DNA of 64,000 bases from Chitinophagaceae bacterium (GTDB taxonomy: Bacteria; Bacteroidota; Bacteroidia; Chitinophagales; Chitinophagaceae): NCBI GenBank assembly GCA_016720745.1, contig JADKKA010000022.1, positions 1,302,001-1,366,000 of the forward strand. Reading direction: 5' to 3'. A program made the translations under genes and the position numbers. Shown piece after piece: positions 33,596 through 43,681 of the stretch. Within the stretch, counting starts at the first letter, position 1. Each line of letters starts with the position of its first letter. Under the pieces are notes generated by a model. It saw only the letters and a list, made by a program, of their open reading frames with translations, did not search any database and had not been told where the DNA came from.

Positions 33596-36064
33596 TTATT
33601 GTCCGCCCTGTCCGACCCGGTTTTGTTCATCCTGGGCAGCACTGTTCCTTCGGCGGGCGGGCTGGTTCTGCTGACCGGTTTTTCCAAAGCGGTAAGTAAA
33701 ACTGGCGGTGACCTGCCGGTTATCCCATTTATTAGCGATCCGGGAATCAACAATATCATATTCTGTTTTGCCTTTGTACCGCTGCATCCAGAAAGGATCC
33801 CGCAAATTGAGGCGCAACGTGCCTTTTCCCTTCAAAACCTGTTTCTGGGCACCAAAATTCAAAACATACATGGGCTCGTCCACATTCAGCTGCTGGATCC
33901 CCCTGGCCCGGTAAAAACCACTGACTTCAGCAGTAAAACCGGGTTTGATGGTGAAAGTCTGGGTCATATTGATCATGAATGATGTAAAGGACATATCCAG
34001 CGGTTTATTTTCATACACTCCTTCATAATGATTATTGAATACATTGATAAATACATTAGAACTCCACCATTTGGTCAATGGCACCGGTGCGGTAATAGTA
34101 ATACCCACATTCCTGAACCGGGCCACATTATCGGAAGTGAGATAGAGTAAATCCCCATCAGGTTTTACTAATTGTGAAATCACATTGTTTGTATTGCTAT
34201 AATTCAGTGTGGTTATCAGCTTTCCTTTGAAAGAATGGCTTAATTCGAAATTATGACTAAACTGAGGCAGGAGGAAAGGATTCCCCTTCCGGTATGAAAG
34301 GGAGTCCAGGAAATAAATAAAGGGATTCAGGTCCTGGTAATTGGGGCGTGTGATTCTGCGACTGTAAGAAATGGTGAACTTGTTACTTTTATCCGCATCA
34401 TAACTCAGGAAGGCACTTGGAAACAAATTGGTGAAGTTCCGGGTAAAACCGGAATCATTGGTTACCTGATGTCCTTTGGCAATGGTGTTCTCCAATCGCA
34501 GTCCTCCCTGCAGGGACCATTTTCCAATCTGCCGGTTGGCATTCAGATAAACTGCATTGATATTTTCCTCATAGATAAAATGATTGGAACGGGAATCATC
34601 AATCCATTTATTTCCATCCCATCTGACATAGCTTACCATATTGTCATTGTCCACAATACTGCTCTTCACACCGGCTTCAAGTCTCCCGCCTTTTTTAAAT
34701 GGATGGACATAATCAGATTTAAGCGACCAGATTTTGATACTGGAGGGTAAATGACCTTTCAATTGTAATTGATTCCCGAAAGCCTGCCCGTTACCATCAA
34801 AAAAATCGGTGGTCAGTGTCATTCTGGATACATTATCATAAATGATATAATCCAGATCTGCAGTGAGTTCACGTCCTGTTGAATCAAACTGATGACGATA
34901 ATTGATATTAGTGCTAAGGTTTTTAAAATTCAGCCGGTTATCGGTTTGCGAAACCATCTGGGAAAGCAGGTTATAATTTTCATCATGGGTGCTGGTGATG
35001 GTTCTTGGAGTGGGATGACCGGAAAAAGTGAAGCCGCTGACTACCACACCAATCGTGTTTTTCTTATCTGCATAAACATCCAGTCCCAGTTTCAGGGTAT
35101 GATTGTTGTTGCCGAATTTGAATTGTGTGAGCACATCATTATACCCCAGTATTTTTTTGTCCTGATCCAGTTTCACACGATTGATTTCCAGTTGACTCCT
35201 GCCCTGAAATACATTGGGGTTATAATTTCCAAAGAAGTTGATCTTATTCTTCCGGTAATTAAAGCTGATACTGTTTTGTGATTTTGGTATAACATACAGT
35301 GTATTCCCGGTTTTAAAAAAACTGGTAGTGATACCAGCCATAATGGAACCATTGAATCCGGCTGTTTTTCCTTTTTTTGTTTTGATATTGATCACACCCG
35401 AATTCCCGGATGCATCATATTTGGATGAAGGATTAGTCATGATCTCAATCTGGTCAATAGCAGAAGCCGGCATGTTTTTGAGCAGATTGGCCAGGTCAGA
35501 TGGTGACAGAAAGGTGGGTTTCCCGTCTACCATAATGATCACCCCTGCCTTGCCCCGAAGACTGATCGCCCCGTCATTACTCACCATAATACCTGGCGAT
35601 TTTTCCAGTACTTCCAGTGCGGTGGCTCCTGCATTGGTAGGCGAAGCATCAACATTCACCACCGTTTTATCAATTTTAGATTCAATAAAGGGTCTTTGCG
35701 CTGTTACCGTTACGGCACCCATATTTTTTACAACCGGCTGCAAAGCCATACCCGCTGCCTCATTATTTCCTTCATTTACGATTACCGCATCACTGTATCT
35801 TCTTTCCATTCCTGCCGAACTGGCCTGCAGCAAATAGGTACCCGGTGGGATATTTTCAAATACATAAACTCCTTCCTTGCTGGTAACCGCCGTTTTTACC
35901 AGTGTAGAATCTTTTGCTTTCAACAGAGAAATTGTAACTGATGCGAGCGGTGCATTGGCGGGATCGGTGATTTTACCAGACAGTTTTCCCTGCTGTTGTG
36001 CAATGGCAGGGATAGCTGCCAGCAACAGAAAGGCCTGTATGATTAAGTAAATTTTACTTCTCAT
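33596..36064 (-). CDS. TonB-dependent outer-membrane beta-barrel protein (paralogue B)
   Basis: An 822-residue outer-membrane protein: signal peptide (MRSKIYLIIQAFLLLAAIPAIAQ), a carboxypeptidase-regulatory-like domain (GKLSGKITDPANAPLASVTISLLKA, about 25-115), a plug with KTVVNVDASPTNAGATALEVLEKSPGIMV and EIMTNPSSKYDASGNSGVINIKTKKG, then a ~570-residue barrel of the OMP_b-brl family. The C-terminus has a Gln/Arg-rich tail after FTYRFGK. It is a close paralogue of the next gene upstream and may import or bind an unknown ligand. Confidence 0.92.
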   Translation of the reverse strand: MRSKIYLIIQAFLLLAAIPAIAQQQGKLSGKITDPANAPLASVTISLLKAKDSTLVKTAVTSKEGVYVFENIPPGTYLLQASSAGMERRYSDAVIVNEGNNEAAGMALQPVVKNMGAVTVTAQRPFIESKIDKTVVNVDASPTNAGATALEVLEKSPGIMVSNDGAISLRGKAGVIIMVDGKPTFLSPSDLANLLKNMPASAIDQIEIMTNPSSKYDASGNSGVINIKTKKGKTAGFNGSIMAGITTSFFKTGNTLYVIPKSQNSISFNYRKNKINFFGNYNPNVFQGRSQLEINRVKLDQDKKILGYNDVLTQFKFGNNNHTLKLGLDVYADKKNTIGVVVSGFTFSGHPTPRTITSTHDENYNLLSQMVSQTDNRLNFKNLSTNINYRHQFDSTGRELTADLDYIIYDNVSRMTLTTDFFDGNGQAFGNQLQLKGHLPSSIKIWSLKSDYVHPFKKGGRLEAGVKSSIVDNDNMVSYVRWDGNKWIDDSRSNHFIYEENINAVYLNANRQIGKWSLQGGLRLENTIAKGHQVTNDSGFTRNFTNLFPSAFLSYDADKSNKFTISYSRRITRPNYQDLNPFIYFLDSLSYRKGNPFLLPQFSHNFELSHSFKGKLITTLNYSNTNNVISQLVKPDGDLLYLTSDNVARFRNVGITITAPVPLTKWWSSNVFINVFNNHYEGVYENKPLDMSFTSFMINMTQTFTIKPGFTAEVSGFYRARGIQQLNVDEPMYVLNFGAQKQVLKGKGTLRLNLRDPFWMQRYKGKTEYDIVDSRIANKWDNRQVTASFTYRFGKTGQQNQPARRRNSAAQDEQNRVGQGGQ

Positions 36065-36232
36065 GGCTAAGGTTTTTGTTTTTCAGGATAAAGGTGCAGT
36101 GTGAATAATTCATATCCACGCCGAATATGACAAGCTTCGTAGTTCCCGTGTTAAGGGGTCAGATATTCATGTCAATACACCAGCGGTAAAATCACAGATA
36201 AAATTTGTACATATGTTAATCACTGTTAACAA

Positions 36233-36267
36233 TAAAAAAAAGTCTCTCTGTAAAACAGAGAGACTTT
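36233..36267 (-). terminator. Terminator after receptor paralogue A
   Basis: On the minus strand AAAGTCTCTCTGT (36267-36255), a TTT loop, ACAGAGAGACTTT (36251-36239) and a T8 run. It makes the two receptors at least partly separate transcripts. Confidence 0.93.
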
Positions 36268-36305
36268 CACTCATGACTATACTTCTATATGTTGATTGCT
36301 TTCTC

Positions 36306-38762
36306 TTATTCACCTGTATTTACCCGGTTCTTCTCATCATCCGCTGCTCCTGTTTTTCTTTTGGGAACATTTCCTGTTTTTCCTTTATTAAAGCGATAAG
36401 TGAATCCGAGGGACACCAGTCTTGAATCCCGGCGCTGCTGGAAAGCTGCATCCACATTACTGTACTTAATGGTTCCTTTTGCCTGCTGCGACCAGAAAAT
36501 ATCCCGGATACTCAGCCTGAAAGTTCCTTTCCCTTTCATTACCTGTTTGGAGAAAGCGGCATTCATGGTACCCAGTCCCTGTATTTTAAATACGCCATCT
36601 ACCCCGGGTGTCCTGTAAAAACCACTCAGTTCTGCGCCCCAGGTTTTGGCAAACCGGAATTGATTGGAGATATTGAATAAGGCGGTAGTAGCACCGATAC
36701 TCACATTGTCACCATTCAGAATCCCTTTGAAACGGTTGTTGAATATATTGGTATACACATTTGCGGTCCACCATTTTTTAATTTGTCCTCCTGCACTGAT
36801 GGCAATTCCAAACTGTTCCTGCCTGGCGATATTTTGTTTCCGGATAAATGTTTCGGTTGAATCCGGATTTTGTTCAAGGATATCATTGATCATATCCGTG
36901 GTACGGGTATAATTCAGGGTGGTATTCAGGAAGCCCTTGAATGTATGCGTCAGTTCAATATTATGCGAAAACTGGGGTTGCAGGTTCGGATTTCCCTGCT
37001 CAAATGTGTACTTATCAATGAACATGATAAAGGGATTCAGGTCCTCATAATTTGGCCTTTCAATCCTTCTGCCATAGTTCAGCACAAAGGAATTATTCTT
37101 ATTTGCATTGTATTGAATATACATGGTGGGGAACAACTGGGTATAATTGCGCTTGAAACGGGTTCCTGTAGTTACCTGTTTTCCCCTTGCATTGGTATTC
37201 TCTGCTCTTAACCCAAATTGTCCTACAAACTTTTTACCCAGCGGTCTGCTGTAATTGATATAGGCAGCATTCACATTCTCATCATATATAAAATAATTGC
37301 TACGGCCAATATCTTTTACCCGGATGCCATAATTAAGACTGTCATAGATGGCATTGTTATCGGTATGTACAAAAGAGGTTTTGAATCCGGCTTCCAGTTT
37401 GGCGCCTTTCGCAAGCGGATGTACATAATCCATTTTACCTGAGTATATCTTTATATCCTGCGGCAGGCTGCCCAGTAAGGTATCTGTTTTTGCATTAGGG
37501 ATACCACCCGCATCAAAATATGCATTGATCAGGTCCTGTGCATTGGTGCTTTTATAGCTCAGCAGGTCGGCATCAGCGGTCAGTTCCCGTCCGGTTGAAT
37601 CAAAAATATGTCTGAAGTTGAAATTCGCACCACCATGTGTCCACTTCCTGTCATTGCTGGTTCCTGACATCGTCCTGCTTAACAGGGTATTTCCGGGATT
37701 AGCAATCTGCACATCACTGTTACTGCTGAAAGTACCCGGGTTGTAAAATCCATTCAGCACCACGCCCCATGTTGTTTTAGGTGAGGCAAAATAATCCAGT
37801 CCGATTTTTCCATTATAAGACTCCCCTCCTTCCCTGATCCTCGTTTCCTGATCAAAAAGTGATCTGATTTCTTTGGTATTATTATCAATGAATTTTCTTT
37901 GAATAAACAAGTCCTGAAAATTCCTGCGATAATTCTGACTGAGGTTTGTAAAGAAATTTACTTTGTTCTTCCGGTAATTGAAATTAAACGAATTGCTGAT
38001 CTTGGGTAAACGACCCTGTGTATATGTAGATGAAAGACTCCCGTTATAACCAAACTGTTTTGTCTTTTTCGTTTTGATATTAATGATACCGCTATTGCCG
38101 GCTGCTTCATATTTTGCGGGAGGATTGGTCATGATTTCAATTTGCTCCAGCTGACTGCTGTTCATGTTATTCAGCATATTTGCCAGGTCGGCTCCTGATA
38201 AATAAGATGGACGTCCATCCACATATACCTGTACTCCCTGTTTACCTTTTAAGCTGATATTACCATCCTTGTCAACCGTTACACCGGGTGATTTCTCCAG
38301 CACTTCCATTGCCGTAGTACCCACATTGGAAGCAGCTGCTTCCACATTCACGATGGTGCGGTCAATTTTTTGTTCAATCAGGGGCTTACGGGCAGTAACA
38401 GTAACAGCACCAATGCTTTTGGCCACGGGTACCAGCTCAATGGTTTTGAGACTGATACTGGTAGCAGTGGCACTGATTTCAACTGTTTCTGAAAAACCAA
38501 TGGTATGACCAACGGCAGATACTTTTACCAGGTATTGGCCTTCTTTCAGGCCCTCAAAGCTGAAATGCCCGGTTTTATCGGCGGCACCCATTTTTACAAC
38601 AGCGGAGTCTTTTGCACTTAAAAGGGTAATAGTGGCTGATTCAATGGTTTTGGTATTACCGTCAATGACCGTTCCCGAAATTGCTCCTTTTCTTGTTTGT
38701 GCCTGACTATCAATGGATAATAAGGCAATAAAAGCAGTGATAATGATGATTTTATTTTTCAT
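36306..38762 (-). CDS. TonB-dependent outer-membrane beta-barrel protein (paralogue A)
   Basis: An 818-residue protein with signal peptide (MKNKIIIITAFIALLSIDSQAQ), regulatory-like domain (GAISGTVIDGNTKTIESATITLLSA), plug (KIDRTIVNVEAAASNVGTTAMEVLEKSPG, QIEIMTNPPAKYEAAGNSGIINIKTKK) and OMP_b-brl barrel. Long identical blocks with paralogue B show a tandem duplication. A Lys/Arg tail follows FTYRFNKGK. The gene lies 209 bases downstream of the LytTR regulator on the same strand, so regulation by pair 2 is plausible. Confidence 0.92.
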   Translation of the reverse strand: MKNKIIIITAFIALLSIDSQAQTRKGAISGTVIDGNTKTIESATITLLSAKDSAVVKMGAADKTGHFSFEGLKEGQYLVKVSAVGHTIGFSETVEISATATSISLKTIELVPVAKSIGAVTVTARKPLIEQKIDRTIVNVEAAASNVGTTAMEVLEKSPGVTVDKDGNISLKGKQGVQVYVDGRPSYLSGADLANMLNNMNSSQLEQIEIMTNPPAKYEAAGNSGIINIKTKKTKQFGYNGSLSSTYTQGRLPKISNSFNFNYRKNKVNFFTNLSQNYRRNFQDLFIQRKFIDNNTKEIRSLFDQETRIREGGESYNGKIGLDYFASPKTTWGVVLNGFYNPGTFSSNSDVQIANPGNTLLSRTMSGTSNDRKWTHGGANFNFRHIFDSTGRELTADADLLSYKSTNAQDLINAYFDAGGIPNAKTDTLLGSLPQDIKIYSGKMDYVHPLAKGAKLEAGFKTSFVHTDNNAIYDSLNYGIRVKDIGRSNYFIYDENVNAAYINYSRPLGKKFVGQFGLRAENTNARGKQVTTGTRFKRNYTQLFPTMYIQYNANKNNSFVLNYGRRIERPNYEDLNPFIMFIDKYTFEQGNPNLQPQFSHNIELTHTFKGFLNTTLNYTRTTDMINDILEQNPDSTETFIRKQNIARQEQFGIAISAGGQIKKWWTANVYTNIFNNRFKGILNGDNVSIGATTALFNISNQFRFAKTWGAELSGFYRTPGVDGVFKIQGLGTMNAAFSKQVMKGKGTFRLSIRDIFWSQQAKGTIKYSNVDAAFQQRRDSRLVSLGFTYRFNKGKTGNVPKRKTGAADDEKNRVNTGE

Positions 38763-38971
38763 GGCTATACTTTACGTACTAGTTTAAATAAATTACAGTA
38801 CAAACTTCAGTACTTTGCATTACATAGATCAGTGTTTTGTAATGAACGGCCAAATTCAGTGATGGCCGGTGCTGGCTACACGAAATAGGACGCAGCGGTG
38901 CCTTTGGGGTTACAGCAGACTACTGTTTAAAGATGAACGGAAACTAAGAGGGGGCGGGCGGAAAAATGGGT

Positions 38972-39736
38972 TTATAAACCGAAATCAGCTTTGATCTGAT
39001 CCTGGTAAGTTCTGCCCGAACTGATTTGTGTATTGTTCTTATCATCCATGGAGAAAAGGAAACGCCCGTTGAAATGCTTATGCATTTCCCGGATCCGGTC
39101 TTTATTGATGATAAAGGATTTTTGTACCCTGAAAAATTGTTCCGGCAGTTTTTCCTCCAGCAGGGTCAGCGATTGATCGGTAAGGTGTTTTTGACCGTCA
39201 ATCGTATGGATGTAGACATATTTATCCTGCGCTTCCAGGTAACTTATATTTTCGAATTTCAGGAGATTGATCCGGTCGCCTGTTTTAACAGGCAATGCTG
39301 TAGCCCTGGCCGGGCTTTTAAGTTCCCTGATGATTTGCTGGAGACCGGTCATATCGATTCCCTGTCCCAGTTTACCAAACTGCCTTAGCTTTTGGATACT
39401 TTGCTGCAGTCTTTCTTCCCGTATGGGTTTAAGCAGGTAATCAATTGAAAAAGTATCGAAGGCCCGGATGGCATATTGCTCGTAAGCAGTAGTAAAAATG
39501 ATATTCGGTTTATGTTGCAATTTTTCAATGACTTCAAAGCCTGTCATATCAGGCATCTGAATATCAAGGAAGATCAGGTCAGGTAATAATGTCTCAATCT
39601 TTTCAATGGCATCCTCACCATTACCTGCTTCTGCAATCACTTCTACCAGATCTGCATGATCCAGTAATAGATTCTTCATGAGCCGGCGCGCAGCGGGTTC
39701 ATCATCAATCACGATTGTTTTGAATACCCTGTTCAT
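38972..39736 (-). CDS. LytTR-family response regulator (pair 2)
   Basis: A 254-residue regulator: receiver (VIDDEPAARR, FLDIQMPDMTG, FTTAYEQYA, DYLLKPI) and LytTR DNA-binding domain (about 150-250: FENISYLEAQDKYVYIHTIDG and FRVQKSFIINKDRIREM). The linker between them is longer than in pairs 1 and 3. Its ATG would overlap the kinase stop by ATGA (39733-39736) if the kinase frame were restored. Likely target genes are the receptor pair downstream. Confidence 0.93.
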   Translation of the reverse strand: MNRVFKTIVIDDEPAARRLMKNLLLDHADLVEVIAEAGNGEDAIEKIETLLPDLIFLDIQMPDMTGFEVIEKLQHKPNIIFTTAYEQYAIRAFDTFSIDYLLKPIREERLQQSIQKLRQFGKLGQGIDMTGLQQIIRELKSPARATALPVKTGDRINLLKFENISYLEAQDKYVYIHTIDGQKHLTDQSLTLLEEKLPEQFFRVQKSFIINKDRIREMHKHFNGRFLFSMDDKNNTQISSGRTYQDQIKADFGL

Positions 39737-39781
39737 TTGATCAGCCTGTTTATATGAATGGTCACCTGTTTGCGGGGCTCA

Positions 39782-40888
39782 TTACTGAATTGTACCGCAT
39801 AGAGGTCCGGGAAAAAGCAGGTCCAGTTTATCAAAAACACTTTTAACACCATATCCGGGGCTGATTGACTCCGGAAAAGCAGGACCGTTATCTGCGATAT
39901 TCAATTGCAGCCCCTCTCCTTCTTTAAATACTTCCACCAGGATTTCCGTCATCCTTCCGGTAGCTTTTAATCCATGCTTCACAGCATTTTCAACAATGGG
40001 CTGCAGCAGGAAGCGGGGCACCAGATTATAAGTGCACTCATCCGATACCCGAATCTGGTAATTCAACTGATCCTCAAACCGGATCTTTTCAATTTGCAGG
40101 TACACTTCTGCCATCGCCACTTCATCCCTCACTGTAGAGTAATTATTATCACTGTAGTTAATACTATAACGGAACAGGTCAGCCAGCGCAATGGTCATCT
40201 TCCTCCCTTTTTTACCGTCTGTAACTGCCAGATCAGCAATCGAGTTCAAGGCATTATACAGAAAATGCGGGTTGATTTTTGAATGCAGGGCATCCAGTTC
40301 CGCCTTGGTTTTTAACTCTCGCAGGCGGCTCAGTTCCAGTTCCTTCAGATCAAATTTTCTTTGCCGCTCAATCCCCAGATAATTGATCACAATATAGATA
40401 AGCCCCGCAGTTACCGCCAGGTAAATACTATTACTAACGATATATTGAAGGATGGGAATAATACTTTTACCATAGAGCAGGTAACTCAAAGGAATATTAA
40501 TAGCCAGTGTAGAAATAACCAGTGTACCCAGAATAAGGAGGTTATGGACCAGAAAAGATTTCTTTTTGAGGTAATTATTTTCTGCTACCAGTCTGGCCAG
40601 GTTATAAATAAAAAGGGTGCAGGCCGTTGCCGAAATGAACTGTCCACCGATAGCCCATCCCCAGCCATACTTTTGCAGCATCACAAAAAAGCCGCCGCTT
40701 AATGGGACCATGGCTACAGACAAAGAGAAAATGGCCAGCCAGGCCACAATATTTTTTCTCAGGAGTTCATTCCTGACTGAAGACTTAAATAAGAGTTTGA
40801 AATTTGCCAGGAAATAAAGACCTACCCCTGCAAAGATCAGGGAAACAAGAATCAGCAAACTATATTCCAGCAGGCCGGGTGGGTTCAT
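39782..40888 (-). CDS. LytS-type sensor histidine kinase (pair 2), C-terminus frameshifted
   Basis: A 368-residue membrane kinase with about six hydrophobic helices (1-165), the His region INPHFLYNALNSIADL, the N box NAVKHGLKATG and GYGVKSVFDKLDLLFP. After LLFP the frame ends with the unrelated GPLCGTIQ. Dropping one base in the run TTTTTCCC (39816-39809) restores DLYAVQFSNEPRK..., a normal kinase end, and puts the stop at 39733 overlapping the regulator ATG exactly as in pairs 1 and 3. It is either a recent mutation or a homopolymer sequencing error; catalytic motifs are intact. Confidence 0.88.
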   Translation of the reverse strand: MNPPGLLEYSLLILVSLIFAGVGLYFLANFKLLFKSSVRNELLRKNIVAWLAIFSLSVAMVPLSGGFFVMLQKYGWGWAIGGQFISATACTLFIYNLARLVAENNYLKKKSFLVHNLLILGTLVISTLAINIPLSYLLYGKSIIPILQYIVSNSIYLAVTAGLIYIVINYLGIERQRKFDLKELELSRLRELKTKAELDALHSKINPHFLYNALNSIADLAVTDGKKGRKMTIALADLFRYSINYSDNNYSTVRDEVAMAEVYLQIEKIRFEDQLNYQIRVSDECTYNLVPRFLLQPIVENAVKHGLKATGRMTEILVEVFKEGEGLQLNIADNGPAFPESISPGYGVKSVFDKLDLLFPGPLCGTIQ

Positions 40889-40985
40889 GCGGGCAAGTTA
40901 AAAAAACTGCCGGTAAGGGGTCCTCCCTGTTCGCCAACTGTTTAATTTGAGGAGTGAACGGAGTATATTGCAGTAAATTTTCCTG

Positions 40986-42002
40986 ATGATTATTGATTAC
41001 AGATCCGATACCGTTACCAGGCCTGGCCCCGGGATGCTGGCAGCCATGTCAACTGCAAAAGTGGGAGATGATGTTTTTGGTGAAGACCCTTCCATCAATG
41101 AGCTGGAGCAAATGACAGCCACCCTCTTTGGAATGGAAGCCGCCCTTTTTTGTCCTTCCGGCACCATGACCAACCAGATTGCTATTAAATGCCATACGCA
41201 ACCCGGAGATGAAGTGATTTGTGATGAATCATCGCATGTGTACCAGTACGAAGGTGGTGGCATTGCTTTCAATTCCGGCGCTTCTGTAAAACTCATTCAG
41301 GGCAATCTGGGAAGGATAACGGCGGAGCAGGTGGCCACTGCGATACAACCTGATGATGTACACCGGCCGCATACCAGCCTGGTTTCACTTGAGAATACTT
41401 CCAATCGCGGTGGGGGCAGTTGTTATGAGCTGGAGGAAATCAAAAAAATACAGGCGCTTTGCCGTGAAAAAGGGCTGGCATTTCATTTGGACGGTGCCCG
41501 GCTTTGGAATGCAATGGTTGCCCGGAATGAATCAGCAATACAGTATGGTGCTGCATTCGACAGTATCTCAGTTTGCCTGAGTAAAAGTCTCGGTTGCCCT
41601 GTAGGCAGTTTATTACTCGGCAAAAAAACGCTGATTCAAAAAGCAAGAAGAATACGTAAAGTTTTTGGCGGGGGCATGCGGCAGGCCGGTTTTTTGGCTG
41701 CTGCGGGTATCTATGCCCTGCAAAATAATATCAGCCGGCTGGCAGAAGATCACCAGCATGCAAAGCTGCTGGCTGCAGCACTCGCAGAAAAATCATTTGT
41801 AAAAATGGTCCTCCCTGCTGAAACCAATATTATCATTTTTGAACTGCAGGAAGGTCACAGTGCCCCGGATCTTGTTGCCAGACTGAAAGAATCGAATATC
41901 TATGGATATGCTATTGCACCGAACCGGGTGCGACTGGTTGTACACCTGGATATTACAGCAGCAATGATTCAGCAAACCATTGACACAATCAAAAAGTATT
42001 AG
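40986..42002 (+). CDS. ltaE: Threonine aldolase family PLP enzyme
   Basis: A 338-residue fold-type I PLP enzyme. It starts IDYRSDTVTRPGPGMLAAM and AKVGDDVFGEDPSINELEQ, has FCPSGTMTNQIAIKCHTQPGDEVICDESSHVYQYEGGG, LDGARLWNA and the cofactor lysine in CLSKSLGCPVGSLL. It cleaves L-threonine/allo-threonine to glycine and acetaldehyde. The pgi gene starts at the base after its stop, so the two are co-transcribed. Confidence 0.94.
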   Translation: MIIDYRSDTVTRPGPGMLAAMSTAKVGDDVFGEDPSINELEQMTATLFGMEAALFCPSGTMTNQIAIKCHTQPGDEVICDESSHVYQYEGGGIAFNSGASVKLIQGNLGRITAEQVATAIQPDDVHRPHTSLVSLENTSNRGGGSCYELEEIKKIQALCREKGLAFHLDGARLWNAMVARNESAIQYGAAFDSISVCLSKSLGCPVGSLLLGKKTLIQKARRIRKVFGGGMRQAGFLAAAGIYALQNNISRLAEDHQHAKLLAAALAEKSFVKMVLPAETNIIIFELQEGHSAPDLVARLKESNIYGYAIAPNRVRLVVHLDITAAMIQQTIDTIKKY

Positions 42003-43655
42003 ATGCTACCAAAGATCAATCCAACCAGTACCGCTGCCTGGCAGCAACTGGCGGCACATGCAACTGAAATGAAACAGGTTCATATGCGGGAATTATTCCG
42101 GCAAGACCCGGATCGTTTCCGGAAATATGCATCCTGTATCACGGATATTGTATTTGATTATTCAAAAAATATCATCAATGATCAGAGTCTGAAACTACTC
42201 ATTCAACTGGCGGAGGAATGCCGGGTAAAAGATGGTATCAGGGCAATGTTCAATGGTGACCCGATCAATGAAACAGAAAACAGGGCTGTTTTGCATACTG
42301 CTCTTCGCAATTTTTCTGATCGCCCGGTATATACTGGTGGTCATGATGTAATGCCACAGGTGCGGGAAGTACTAGAGCAAATGAAAAAATTCTGCGGTGC
42401 TGTTCATTCCGGCAAGTTCAGAGGTTATACGGGTAAGAAAATAAAATATATCGTCAATATTGGTATTGGAGGCAGTGACCTGGGACCTTATATGGTCACT
42501 GAGGCTTTAAAGCCTTACTGGAAAAAAGGGATCCAGACTTACTTTGTATCCAATGTTGATGGCACCCATATTACGGAGACTTTAAAAAAAGTGGATCCGG
42601 AACGCACGCTTTTCCTGATTGCTTCAAAAACCTTTACCACGCAGGAAACCATGACCAATGCCCATACGGCCAGGGAATGGTTCTTAGCAGCGGCGAAAAA
42701 GGAGAAACATATTGCCAGCCATTTTGTAGCACTGAGTACCAATGAAAAAGAAGTCACCCGTTTCGGGATTGACAAAGAAAATATGTTTGCCTTCTGGGAT
42801 TGGGTAGGTGGTCGTTATTCGCTCTGGAGTGCGATTGGTTTATCTATTGCTCTCACGATTGGTTTTAAAAATTTCGAATCCTTACTCCAGGGGGCTTATC
42901 ATGCCGATGAACATTTTTCCACCACTCCTTTTGATAAGAATATACCCGTGTTAATGGCCCTGCTGGGAATCTGGTACACTAATTTCTGGGGGGCACAATC
43001 AGAAGCGATTCTTCCATATGACCAGTACCTGCACCGTTTCGCCGCTTATTTTCAACAGGGAAATATGGAAAGCAATGGCAAACGTACTGACAGAAACGGG
43101 GAAGCGGTGGACTATGCGACTGGTCCGGTTATCTGGGGCGAACCAGGTACCAATGGCCAACATGCTTTTTATCAGCTGATCCACCAGGGTACAGTAATGA
43201 TTCCCTGTGATTTTATTGCACCGGCACAAAGTCAGAATCCCTCTGGCGATCATCATATCAAACTACTGAGTAATTTCTTTGCGCAGACCGAAGCCCTGAT
43301 GAATGGAAAGACAGAACTGGAAGCAGAAGTGGAACTGGAAAAGCAGGGTCTATCCCCTGAAGCCATGGCCAAATTACTGCCTTATAAAGTATTCAGCGGA
43401 AACAAGCCCACCAATTCCATCCTGGTGAAGAAAATAACGCCATTCACCCTTGGGGAACTGATTGCGCTGTATGAACATAAAATTTTTGTACAGGGCATCA
43501 TCTGGAATATTTTCAGTTTTGATCAATGGGGGGTAGAGCTGGGTAAACAGCTGGCCAATAAAATATTGCCAGAACTGGCAGGTGAAGAAAAAGTGTTATC
43601 GCATGATTCCTCCACCAATGGCCTGATCAATGCCTGGAAGGAAATGAGAAAATGA
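42003..43655 (+). CDS. pgi: Glucose-6-phosphate isomerase
   Basis: A 550-residue glycolytic enzyme. Family signatures: VNIGIGGSDLGPYMVTEAL, FVSNVDGTHI, ASKTFTTQETMTNA, FWDWVGGRYSLWSAIGLSI, GTNGQHAFYQLIHQGT and the C-terminal SFDQWGVELGKQLA. Catalytic Glu, His and Lys are in their normal places. The upstream gap is zero, which indicates translational coupling to the aldolase gene. Confidence 0.98.
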   Translation: MLPKINPTSTAAWQQLAAHATEMKQVHMRELFRQDPDRFRKYASCITDIVFDYSKNIINDQSLKLLIQLAEECRVKDGIRAMFNGDPINETENRAVLHTALRNFSDRPVYTGGHDVMPQVREVLEQMKKFCGAVHSGKFRGYTGKKIKYIVNIGIGGSDLGPYMVTEALKPYWKKGIQTYFVSNVDGTHITETLKKVDPERTLFLIASKTFTTQETMTNAHTAREWFLAAAKKEKHIASHFVALSTNEKEVTRFGIDKENMFAFWDWVGGRYSLWSAIGLSIALTIGFKNFESLLQGAYHADEHFSTTPFDKNIPVLMALLGIWYTNFWGAQSEAILPYDQYLHRFAAYFQQGNMESNGKRTDRNGEAVDYATGPVIWGEPGTNGQHAFYQLIHQGTVMIPCDFIAPAQSQNPSGDHHIKLLSNFFAQTEALMNGKTELEAEVELEKQGLSPEAMAKLLPYKVFSGNKPTNSILVKKITPFTLGELIALYEHKIFVQGIIWNIFSFDQWGVELGKQLANKILPELAGEEKVLSHDSSTNGLINAWKEMRK

Positions 43656-43681
43656 TGTAAATTAAGAGTGACACATTTTTC

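Noticed and set aside
33505..33759. N-terminal extension of YajQ by 85 residues
   Set aside because: It runs over the receptor terminator, the yajQ promoter and the end of the receptor gene; family proteins begin MPSFD.
35328..35837. 169-residue plus-strand frame inside receptor B
   Set aside because: Antisense to well-conserved plug and regulatory-like domain codons.
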